DNA of 24,189 nt from CAZWKI01 sp964634645. Lineage in GTDB: Bacteria; Patescibacteriota; Patescibacteriia; UBA1558; S5-K13. The notes beneath the pieces were generated by a model. It saw only the letters and a program-made list of their open reading frames with translations. It searched no databases and had not been told where the DNA came from. Below are positions 6,401-13,501 of the stretch, piece by piece. The number at the start of each line of letters is the position of its first letter. Within the stretch, counting starts at the first letter, position 1. The stretch covers positions 1 through 24,189 of the forward strand of contig CAZWKI010000011.1 of the NCBI GenBank assembly GCA_964634645.1, in the 5' to 3' direction. Position numbers and translations under genes: made by a program.

Positions 6401-9214
6401 ATGGACAATAAAAAAATAGTAATTCGTGGTGCAAGGGTTCATAACTTAAAGAATATTAGTCTAAAACTTCCAAGAAATAAGTTTATTGTAATTTCAGGTC
6501 TTTCTGGAAGTGGAAAGTCTTCGCTTGCTTTTGATACTCTATACGCAGAGAGCCAAAGAAGATATATGGAGTCATTGTCTGCTTATTCAAAGCAGTTTTT
6601 TGATCTTATGGACAGACCAGACGTTGACTCAATTGAAGGACTTCCGCCAGCAATATCAATTGGCCAGGCAATAAACAATAGGAGTCCGAGATCAACGGTT
6701 GGAACCGTTACAGAGATTTATGATTATTTGAGATTGTTATTTTCTAAAATAGGAGAAATACACTGTCCGGGTTGTGGAAAAATATTAAAAAAACACGAGT
6801 TAAAAGAAATTGCAAAAGAAGTAGAAAAAATATTTAAAAATCAGAACATATATTTGATTTCCAATATTTCAAAAACTTACAAAATAATTGATACAAACAC
6901 TTTTAAAAAAATAAAAAAAGGTGACTACGATGTTTTGAAAATTGAAGATAAGTTTGTTCTAATTGATGATGCAATAAAATTAAACCCTGAAGATTATAAA
7001 GACAAAGAAATTGGTCTTGTAATTGCAAAATATAAAATGGTAGAAAAGCAGTTTGATTTTAACGCGCTAATTTCTTCGATTTCTACAGCAATGGACTTAT
7101 CAAATGGTTATATAGAATTTTTTGGAGAAGAGACAAAAAAGAAACAAATTTTTAGTAATCAAGTTTATTGCGAAAAGTGTAATTATGTTTTTCCAAAGAT
7201 AGAACCAAGAAATTTTTCCTTTAATAGCCCCCATGGAGCCTGTGGTGAATGTAGTGGTCTTGGAATAAAACTCAAGATAGATCCAGAATTAATTATTCCA
7301 AATAAAAAACTTAGTTTGGCTCAGGGAGCCCTTAGATTGCTCTTTAAAATTTCTGTAAATCAAAATTTATATTATAAATTATTAGAAATTTTGAAAAAAG
7401 AATACAATATTAATTTAGATTTAGCAGTCAAGAATTTTTCAAAAGAAGAGTTAAATTTGATATTGTATGGAAATGAAAAAGAAGAAAATAAGGAATTAAA
7501 AGGTGGGATAGTTTCTTATTTAGAAAGAAAATATAAAGACACAGATTCCGAATATGTGAAATCAGAAATAGAAAAATGCATGAGAACTTATGAGTGTCCG
7601 CTTTGTCATGGAAAGAGATTGAAACAAGAAATTTTATCCATAAAAATATCTGGAAAGAACATTAGCGATATTTCGGCTTTTACAATTGAAGACTCAATTT
7701 TATTTTTCAAAAATTTAATAGACAAGAAAAAAACAGATCTTAGACAGAGAGATCTTTTTATAGCAGATAGAATTACAAAAGAGATTTTAAATAGACTTAA
7801 GTCTGTAAACGGAGTAGGGCTTTCTTATCTTGCTTTGGATAGATCATCTATTAGTTTGTCTGGTGGAGAAATGCAAAGACTTCGACTCGCAACACAGATA
7901 AACTCTTCGCTTTCAGGAGTACTTTATATATTGGATGAGCCATCTGTCGGTCTTCATCAAAAAGACAACTACAAGCTTATTAGCGCTTTGAAAGATTTGA
8001 AAGAACTTGATAATACGGTTATAGTCGTAGAACATGACAGAGAAACTATATTGAGCGCCGACCACATTATCGATATTGGACCAGGTGCAGGAGAAAACGG
8101 TGGGAATGTAATTTTTGAGGGCAATCCTTCACAAATCAAAAAAGACAAAAAATCTCTTACTGGAAAATATTTGTCAGGCGATTTAGAAATTCAAGCACCA
8201 AAAAAATATAGAAGTGGAAATGGCAAAAACATAGAAATAATAGGAGCCAGTGAATTTAATTTGAAAAATATAAATGTGAAAATACCACTTGGAAAATTGG
8301 TTTGTATAACAGGGGTTTCTGGAAGTGGAAAATCAACTCTAATGTTTGAAATTTTAGGTAAAGCATTGTCGCACAAATTTACAAGAGCAAAAGATTTGCC
8401 GGGTAAGCACAAAAAAATCAATGGTTTAGAAAATATTGATAAAGTAATAAACATTGATCAATCACCAATTGGACGCACCCCAAGATCAAACCCATCTACT
8501 TATACAGGTTTGTTTACCCACGTGAGAGATCTCTTTGCAAATTTACAAGAATCAAAAATAAGAGGATATAGGTTGGGAAAATTTAGCTTTAATGTGCGTG
8601 GTGGAAGATGTGAAGAGTGTCAGGGAAATGGACTTGTAAAAATAGAAATGAATTTTTTGCCAGACATATATGTGGATTGTGAAGAGTGTCATGGACAAAG
8701 ATATAATGCTGATATATTAGAAATTCACTATAAAGAAAAAAACATTGCAGACGTTTTAAATATGACGGTTCTTGAGGCAATGATATTTTTTAAAGACATT
8801 CCAAATATTTATAATAAATTGAAAACTTTAAATGACGTAGGACTTTCATATGTGAAACTTGGTCAATCAGCGACAACACTGTCAGGTGGAGAGGCTCAAC
8901 GCGTGAAACTTGCCACAGAACTATCAAGAAAAGCAACTGGAAAAACACTTTATATATTAGATGAGCCAACAACAGGACTTCATTTTGATGATATAAAAAA
9001 ATTAATAGATGTATTACAAAAACTCGTTGATAGGGGAAATAGTGTATTTATAATAGAACACAATTTAGACGTTATAAAGTGCGCTGATTGGATAATTGAT
9101 TTGGGCCCAGATGGTGGAGTAAAAGGCGGAGAAATAATAGCATTTGGCACACCTAAAGACGTTTCAATGAGTAAGAAATCTTATACCGGCAACTATTTGT
9201 CAAAGCTTTTGTAA
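6401..9214 (+). CDS. uvrA: Excinuclease ABC subunit A
   Basis: UvrA is the damage-recognition ATPase of nucleotide excision repair and loads UvrB at lesions. About 937 residues, normal length. In order: first Walker A GLSGSGKSS (33-41); a first Cys pair in CPGCGK; the zinc-module cysteines CEKC and CGEC (about 250-285); first ABC signature LSGGEMQRLRL (about 486); Walker B LYILDEPSVGL; second Walker A GVSGSGKST (about 638); second zinc finger, two CEEC pairs 19 residues apart (737 and 760); second signature LSGGEAQRVKL; Walker B LYILDEPTTGL. I prefer the ATG at 6401 because the family normally begins shortly before IRGAR.HNLKN; an in-frame GTG at 6389 would add MAKH. No Shine-Dalgarno site supports either. 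It heads a unit with the two genes downstream. Confidence 0.97.
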   Translation: MDNKKIVIRGARVHNLKNISLKLPRNKFIVISGLSGSGKSSLAFDTLYAESQRRYMESLSAYSKQFFDLMDRPDVDSIEGLPPAISIGQAINNRSPRSTVGTVTEIYDYLRLLFSKIGEIHCPGCGKILKKHELKEIAKEVEKIFKNQNIYLISNISKTYKIIDTNTFKKIKKGDYDVLKIEDKFVLIDDAIKLNPEDYKDKEIGLVIAKYKMVEKQFDFNALISSISTAMDLSNGYIEFFGEETKKKQIFSNQVYCEKCNYVFPKIEPRNFSFNSPHGACGECSGLGIKLKIDPELIIPNKKLSLAQGALRLLFKISVNQNLYYKLLEILKKEYNINLDLAVKNFSKEELNLILYGNEKEENKELKGGIVSYLERKYKDTDSEYVKSEIEKCMRTYECPLCHGKRLKQEILSIKISGKNISDISAFTIEDSILFFKNLIDKKKTDLRQRDLFIADRITKEILNRLKSVNGVGLSYLALDRSSISLSGGEMQRLRLATQINSSLSGVLYILDEPSVGLHQKDNYKLISALKDLKELDNTVIVVEHDRETILSADHIIDIGPGAGENGGNVIFEGNPSQIKKDKKSLTGKYLSGDLEIQAPKKYRSGNGKNIEIIGASEFNLKNINVKIPLGKLVCITGVSGSGKSTLMFEILGKALSHKFTRAKDLPGKHKKINGLENIDKVINIDQSPIGRTPRSNPSTYTGLFTHVRDLFANLQESKIRGYRLGKFSFNVRGGRCEECQGNGLVKIEMNFLPDIYVDCEECHGQRYNADILEIHYKEKNIADVLNMTVLEAMIFFKDIPNIYNKLKTLNDVGLSYVKLGQSATTLSGGEAQRVKLATELSRKATGKTLYILDEPTTGLHFDDIKKLIDVLQKLVDRGNSVFIIEHNLDVIKCADWIIDLGPDGGVKGGEIIAFGTPKDVSMSKKSYTGNYLSKLL

Positions 9215-9258
9215 AAGACGATTTGGTTATACAATAAAGTTAAATAATATCAATATTT

Positions 9259-10212
9259 ATGATAAAGCAAGAAGAGTTATCAAGATCTATTTTATATACA
9301 ATTATATATTTTGATATTTTTGATTATCCACTTACCTCTTATGAGATTTGGAAATGGCTTTATAATTATAAATGCGAACTAAAAGAGCTTGTTTTTTGTC
9401 TTGAAGACAATGAATATTTGAAGAGATATACAGAAAACAAAAATGGTTTCTATTTTCTGAAAGGACGCAAAAATTTACTTAATATAAGAAAAAATAGAAG
9501 AGACTCCGCGCTTTATAAAAGAAAAATATCTTCATTGATCGGAAGAATTTTAAGACTTTTTCCTTTTGTAAAAATGATTTGCGACTGTAATTCAATAGGT
9601 AGATTAAATTTAAAAGAAAATAGCGACATAGATCTTTTTATAATTGTAAAAGATGGTTATATATGGGTTTCTAGATTTTTAATTACACTTATCTTACAAA
9701 TACTTTTTCTAAGAAGACACGGAAATAGAATTAAAAATAGGGCTTGCTTAAGTTTTTATATAACAGACAAACATTTAAATATACAAAAATTATCATATGA
9801 TAATGATATATATTTTTATTATTGGATTGTAAACATTGTTCCTATTTTTGATAATAATACTTATTCTAATTTTATAAAATCTAATAATTGGATTTTGGAT
9901 ATTATACCAAACAGCAAAGAAATAGAACTTGTAGATACTTGGGTGGTGAGAGATTCATTTTTTTCTAAAAAAATTAGAAAATCGTTTGAGTTTTTATTGG
10001 ACAATGCTTTTGGTTCGCTTTTAAATAAATTCTTTAGATTTTTACAAATGAAAAGAATATTGTCACATAAAAATTCCAAGTACTATACAGACTCAAAGGA
10101 TGTAATTGTGTCGGATGTTTTATTGAAATTTCACGAAAAAGATATGCGAAAGTATTATAGAGATTTATTTTTTGAAAGAATTAATAGACTCAATATTGAT
10201 AATAAAATTTAG
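9259..10212 (+). CDS. Nucleotidyltransferase-fold protein
   Basis: This 317-aa protein carries a Pol-beta-type nucleotidyltransferase core near residues 112-130, SIGRLNLKENSDIDLFIIV. This matches the family pattern hG[GS]-x(9-13)-DhD, with both metal-binding Asp residues present but Arg in place of the usual Gly/Ser after the first Gly. The N-terminal part (ILYTIIYFDIFDYPLTSYEIWKWL) looks like a winged-helix region. The hydrophobic stretch WVSRFLITLILQILFL may be a buried helix. The substrate is unknown. It lies 44 bp after uvrA and 10 bp before the O-antigen ligase gene. That pairing suggests an envelope polysaccharide role, but this is inference. No Shine-Dalgarno site. Confidence 0.7.
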   Translation: MIKQEELSRSILYTIIYFDIFDYPLTSYEIWKWLYNYKCELKELVFCLEDNEYLKRYTENKNGFYFLKGRKNLLNIRKNRRDSALYKRKISSLIGRILRLFPFVKMICDCNSIGRLNLKENSDIDLFIIVKDGYIWVSRFLITLILQILFLRRHGNRIKNRACLSFYITDKHLNIQKLSYDNDIYFYYWIVNIVPIFDNNTYSNFIKSNNWILDIIPNSKEIELVDTWVVRDSFFSKKIRKSFEFLLDNAFGSLLNKFFRFLQMKRILSHKNSKYYTDSKDVIVSDVLLKFHEKDMRKYYRDLFFERINRLNIDNKI

Positions 10213-10222
10213 ATTTTAGTAT

Positions 10223-11524
10223 ATGCTAAATTCAAAAATATTAGAAAAAATTCAAAATACCCTATTTTATGTTTTTGTTTTTCTTCTCCCATGGCAAACA
10301 AGGTATATATTTAGCCATCTCACGCTAGGAGGTTCTGAATTTGAATATGGAAAATTATCTATTTATGTTAGTGAAGTGGTTTTGTTTTTTCTGTTTTTTT
10401 TATTTACAATTTACTGGATATTTTTTGGAATAAAAAAAGATAAATTACCACTTAATTTTCTATTTTTGTTTGTATTATTATTGATATCATCTTTTGGGTA
10501 TTTTTTTACAATAGATAAGCAGATGTTTTTTTACGGACTTTTGAAATTATCAGAGCTTGTTTTTTTGATTTTTATTATTAATAAAATAAATTTTTCTTGT
10601 ATTAAGGTTGGATATTCATTTGTTTCTAGTATGTTTTTACACTCGATTTTGGGAATTTATCAATTTATTAATCAGAATATTAACCCAAACAAATATTTAG
10701 GAATAGCAGAACAAGTTTCTTATTTAAAGGGGCCATCAATTATAGAAAATATTGGTGGAAGATTTTTAAGAGCTTATGGAGGACTTTCACATCCAAATAT
10801 TTTTGGAGGATTTCTAGTAATTGCAGTATTGTTTATGGTTGGAATTTATGTAACAAAAATAATTAACAAAAAAATATACGAAAAAATTATTTTTTGGATA
10901 ATTTTCATTACCCTATTTAATGCGCTAATACTTACTTTTTCAAGGAGTGCTTATTTGGCACTGGGTATATCTTTTGTATTTATTTTTATTTATTCAATAT
11001 ATAAAAAATGTTTTAATAAATATTCTTCTATTTTTATAATAGTTTTTTTTATATCCACAATAAGTCTCTTTATATTCAAAGATATTTTTGTAACAAGAAC
11101 TAGTTTGACTCAAAGGACAGAAATTAATTCTAACATTGAAAGAATTCAGCTTTTAAAACAGTCATTTAATATTATACAGGAAAGATTTTTATATGGAGTT
11201 TCTTTTAATAATTATATGCCAGCGATTTATTCTAGAAATTTTGGGTTTCAAATTTATGAGTATCAACCAGTACACAATGTTTATTTGTTGGTATTCGCAG
11301 AATTAGGAATAATTGGTTTTTTGTTTTATTTATCAATTTTTGTTTTTTCCTTTTGTAAAAATATAAAAACAAAAGACGAGATCAATATTATTTTTTCAAT
11401 AATGATTCTTTCTATCTTTGTAATTAATTTATTTGACCACTATTTTTGGACTTCTTATAGTGGAGTTATTATAAGTTTTTTGATTTTGTTTATTAACAAT
11501 AAAAATTTGCAAAATTTTTCCTAA
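10223..11524 (+). CDS. O-antigen ligase/polymerase family membrane protein
   Basis: This 433-aa protein has roughly ten to twelve predicted membrane helices. It matches the Wzy/WaaL (O-antigen ligase, PF04932-type) layout. GLSHPNIFGGFL in the first half and LTFSRSAYLALGISF just after it are typical conserved loops. A long external loop (about residues 290-350) ends in QPVHNVYLLVFAELGIIGFL, whose His is the family's conserved loop residue. It would join or polymerise lipid-linked glycans at the outer face of the membrane. The substrate is unknown. It is last in the uvrA unit and is followed 46 bp later by a strong terminator. Ligase and polymerase cannot be told apart by sequence alone. Confidence 0.85.
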   Translation: MLNSKILEKIQNTLFYVFVFLLPWQTRYIFSHLTLGGSEFEYGKLSIYVSEVVLFFLFFLFTIYWIFFGIKKDKLPLNFLFLFVLLLISSFGYFFTIDKQMFFYGLLKLSELVFLIFIINKINFSCIKVGYSFVSSMFLHSILGIYQFINQNINPNKYLGIAEQVSYLKGPSIIENIGGRFLRAYGGLSHPNIFGGFLVIAVLFMVGIYVTKIINKKIYEKIIFWIIFITLFNALILTFSRSAYLALGISFVFIFIYSIYKKCFNKYSSIFIIVFFISTISLFIFKDIFVTRTSLTQRTEINSNIERIQLLKQSFNIIQERFLYGVSFNNYMPAIYSRNFGFQIYEYQPVHNVYLLVFAELGIIGFLFYLSIFVFSFCKNIKTKDEINIIFSIMILSIFVINLFDHYFWTSYSGVIISFLILFINNKNLQNFS

Positions 11525-11570
11525 GTTGTATATTTATTATATAGCAGATTAAAAATGTTTTGAAAATATT

Positions 11571-11594
11571 AAGCCAAACTTGGCTTGTTTTTTT
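11571..11594 (+). terminator. Intrinsic terminator directly upstream of the next ribosome-binding site
   Basis: Perfect AAGCCAA / TTGGCTT stem (11571-11577, 11580-11586), loop AC, then G and eight T. It can end the uvrA-to-ligase transcript. The Shine-Dalgarno sequence of the next gene begins only about 8 nt later, so no promoter fits between them. Confidence 0.85.
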
Positions 11595-11612
11595 AACACA
11601 GAAGGAGGAAAA

Positions 11613-11996
11613 ATGTATACGATGAGTAGGAGAGACGAAATTTCATTGCAGATCGCTTTAATTAAAAGTGACGATAATAGATGGTATGCAAAACGATATT
11701 ATGTTGAACATTGTGCTTATGATGTGGAGAGAGCTTTAAGTGACGACGAACTTGCTATGTACTGGGTAGAATGTGGGGCTGCCAAGTGGTTTAGGGACGT
11801 ATTTTTAAAAGAATTACCATTTGTGATGAGCGAAGATAACATTTGGTATGCCAAAGAGTATTATGTGAAGTATTGTGGATATTTGCAAGATCGCACACTT
11901 ACTATTATTGAACTTTATACATATTGGGCCCTTTGTGGGGCTGCCAAGTGGTTTAGAGAGACATATTTAGAGAGGTTTTTTGTAAAAACAGCTTAA
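11613..11996 (+). CDS. Two-repeat protein of unknown function (54-aa tandem units)
   Basis: This 127-aa protein is made of two adjacent 54-residue units (about 20-73 and 74-127). Each has the pattern [DE]DN.WYAK.YYV..C.Y, then EL..YW..CGAAKWFR. The units share the tryptophans, the paired Tyr residues and two cysteines each, which suggests a helical repeat or a small zinc/heme/ligand-binding fold; I do not recognise it. The DNA is also duplicated: 23 identical bases at 11772-11794 and 11934-11956, exactly 162 bp apart. I chose the ATG at 11613 because AGAAGGAGGAA ends 2-3 nt before it; upstream in-frame codons lie in the terminator. The gene is less AT-rich than its neighbours and stands between two terminators. 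Confidence 0.8.
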   Translation: MYTMSRRDEISLQIALIKSDDNRWYAKRYYVEHCAYDVERALSDDELAMYWVECGAAKWFRDVFLKELPFVMSEDNIWYAKEYYVKYCGYLQDRTLTIIELYTYWALCGAAKWFRETYLERFFVKTA

Positions 11997-12063
11997 GGCG
12001 TATTATGGAAAGACAAAATTTAATAAGAGGTTATTGTAAATGGACAAAAAAATAATATTTATT

Positions 12064-12103
12064 GGCTCTATCTAATAAAAATAGGATAGAGCCTTTTGTT
12101 TTT
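12064..12103 (+). terminator. Intrinsic terminator after the two-repeat gene
   Basis: GGCTCTATC (12064-12072) pairs with GATAGAGCC (12085-12093), followed by TTTTGTTTTT. Confidence 0.9.
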
Positions 12104-12384
12104 GGCGAATTTTAAGCTGTGGATAAGTCGTTTGACACAAATCTTTTACATTGCTAATGTTTGATATTGCATAAAGATAGATAGGGTTATATATTGACAA
12201 TATTATATATTTATGCTATTATAATATGATATCTTTTAAAGATATCTTTTTAATTAAAAAAGACTCATTCTAAAGGCTTTTTTAATAAAAACCCAGCTTT
12301 TACACTAATCAAGTGTTGTTTGAACTGAAATTCGCTTAAATTAAGCAAATAAGAGCGAATTGGCTAATAATTAAGAATTTTGAT
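12104..12384 (+). promoter_or_regulatory. Intergenic region: promoters and long structured leader of the 3D-domain gene
   Basis: This gene-free stretch holds a strong promoter: TTGACA (12194-12199), 17 bp, extended -10 TGCTATTAT (12214-12222). A weaker upstream candidate is TTGACA at 12132 with TAATGT at 12155. Transcription from about 12229 gives a leader of about 155 nt with four inverted repeats: GATATC/GATATC (12228-12246), AAAAAAG/CTTTTTT (12256-12283, terminator-like), ACACT/AGTGT (12302-12316) and AATTCGCT/AGCGAATT (12329-12361). A TGTGGATAA at 12118 equals a DnaA box but is isolated. No known riboswitch class was recognised. Confidence 0.5.
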
Positions 12385-12978
12385 ATGCCCAAATACTGTA
12401 GAAAAGCAAAAATGCTATTAAAAAAAGTAGACAAAGAAATATCAGACAAGGCAGGAATAGTAATATTATCAGTTATTATATTTTTTTCGTTTAATTTTCC
12501 ACAACACAGCATTGTTTATGCAGAAGAAAGTAGAGGTGGAGAAGTCCTAATTTTTAGTAATAACTATAATAAAATTGAAGAATATACGCTTACACCAAGT
12601 AAGCACATTGAAGAAGAGGTAATAGAAATTGAAAAACCCAAGAAAACAATGCACGTTTATGCAACGGCATACAATTCTTTACCAGAACAAACAGATAGCA
12701 CCCCATGTATTACTGCAAATGGATACAATCTTTGTGAGTTTGAAACCGAAGATACTATTGCAGCAAATTTTTTACCATTTGGTACAAGGGTTAGAATTCC
12801 AGATTATTTTGGAGAAAGAGTGTTTATAGTAAGAGATAGAATGAACGCAAGATATGAAAATAGAATTGATGTTTGGATGAAAGAGTACAAAGATGCAAGA
12901 AAATTTGGCAAGAGATATTTGAAGATAGAAGTTTTAGAAGATATAGAAGAAAATCAAATCGCAATAAACACAAAATAA
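12385..12978 (+). CDS. Secreted 3D-domain protein (cell-wall-acting)
   Basis: This 197-aa protein has an N-terminal hydrophobic segment (about residues 25-45) ending IVYAEES, a likely signal peptide or anchor. A linker follows, then a 3D domain (about 87-187). The domain starts MHVYATAYNS, continues through LPFGTRVRIPDYFG, and ends RDRMNARYENRIDVWM, with the three Asp residues that name the family (TDSTP, RDRMN, RIDVW). 3D domains are found in MltA-like lytic transglycosylases and resuscitation factors, so peptidoglycan turnover is likely. The start is the ATG at 12385, with no Shine-Dalgarno site. The two Cys residues at TPCITANGYNLCEF could form a disulfide. The gene is alone between a long leader and a terminator. 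Confidence 0.85.
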   Translation: MPKYCRKAKMLLKKVDKEISDKAGIVILSVIIFFSFNFPQHSIVYAEESRGGEVLIFSNNYNKIEEYTLTPSKHIEEEVIEIEKPKKTMHVYATAYNSLPEQTDSTPCITANGYNLCEFETEDTIAANFLPFGTRVRIPDYFGERVFIVRDRMNARYENRIDVWMKEYKDARKFGKRYLKIEVLEDIEENQIAINTK

Positions 12979-12999
12979 ATAATAATTTTTTTAATAAAG

Positions 13000-13025
13000 C
13001 CCCATCTGTCTAGCTGGGGTTTTTG
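13000..13025 (+). terminator. Intrinsic terminator after the 3D-domain gene
   Basis: CCCCA (13000-13004) pairs with TGGGG (13015-13019) around a 10-nt loop, followed by TTTTT. Confidence 0.8.
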
Positions 13026-13114
13026 ATTTAAAAAAAAATAATTGGAGTAGAAATTCATAGGCCCGAGAAGCCTAAAGCCGACTAATGTTTATTTTATGAT
13101 TTAGATATTAAATA

Positions 13115-13123
13115 TGGTAAAAT
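13115..13123 (+). promoter_or_regulatory. Extended -10 promoter for the 13148 membrane gene and polA
   Basis: TGGTAAAAT is a TG-N extended -10 with TAAAAT at 13118-13123. Its end is 24 nt before the ATG at 13148. No clear -35 is seen. Confidence 0.45.
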
Positions 13124-13147
13124 ATAAATAAGTTAAAAGAAAATATA

Positions 13148-13501
13148 ATGGGAAAATACCATAAAATTAGTGTTTTTTATATAATATTTAAGCTAATAAT
13201 AACAATTCTCGGTGTATTTTTTGGTTTTTTTATAGGTGCTATTCTATTTTTTTATCCACTAATTGTTGTGTTTCCAAGTAATTTTATGGGATTTTTTGTG
13301 AGCTTGTATATAATGATTTATTTTGGAATATGTTTTGGACACATGTTTTCAAGATGTTTTTCAAACTATATTAATTATAAACCATTGTTTTTTAATATAA
13401 AATTCAAAGATATTTTTAATAAAAAAAAGATGCTCTTAAGTTTTTATGTATTTGGATTTTTGTTTATTTTATTTTTTGTAACAAGTTTATTCAGATGGTA
13501 G
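13148..13501 (+). CDS. Small integral membrane protein of unknown function
   Basis: This 117-aa protein is very hydrophobic. It has about three membrane helices: residues 8-40, 46-68 (including FFVSLYIMIYFGICFGHMF) and 93-115 (LLSFYVFGFLFILFFVTSLF). A short polar loop, NYKPLFFNIKFKDIFNKKKM, lies between the last two, and the positive charge there suggests it is cytoplasmic. The 3' end overlaps polA by 7 bp (ATGGTAG), so the two are probably translationally coupled. No family is recognised. The overlap and the promoter placement support a real gene. Confidence 0.65.
   Translation: MGKYHKISVFYIIFKLIITILGVFFGFFIGAILFFYPLIVVFPSNFMGFFVSLYIMIYFGICFGHMFSRCFSNYINYKPLFFNIKFKDIFNKKKMLLSFYVFGFLFILFFVTSLFRW

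Noticed and set aside
8191..8972. Minus-strand open frames within uvrA
   Set aside because: They lie fully inside a well-conserved gene, are rich in Phe/Leu/Ser as expected for antisense of AT-rich coding sequence, and have no start signals.
12005..12055. Small ORF of 16 codons (MERQNLIRGYCKWTKK) between the two-repeat gene and its terminator
   Set aside because: Too short, no conserved feature, and it lies just after a stop codon where read-through peptides arise by chance. It may be 3' untranslated sequence.
12118..12126. Perfect DnaA box (TGTGGATAA) in an intergenic region, with a second TTATCCACA at 4180 as a possible origin signal
   Set aside because: Boxes are single and far apart, the second is inside rnhB coding sequence, and no dnaA/dnaN or box cluster is near. 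Chance matches are expected at this composition.
13060..13085. AGGC...GCCT short inverted repeat before the membrane gene
   Set aside because: Only 4 bp of stem, no T-run and no related copy seen in the window.
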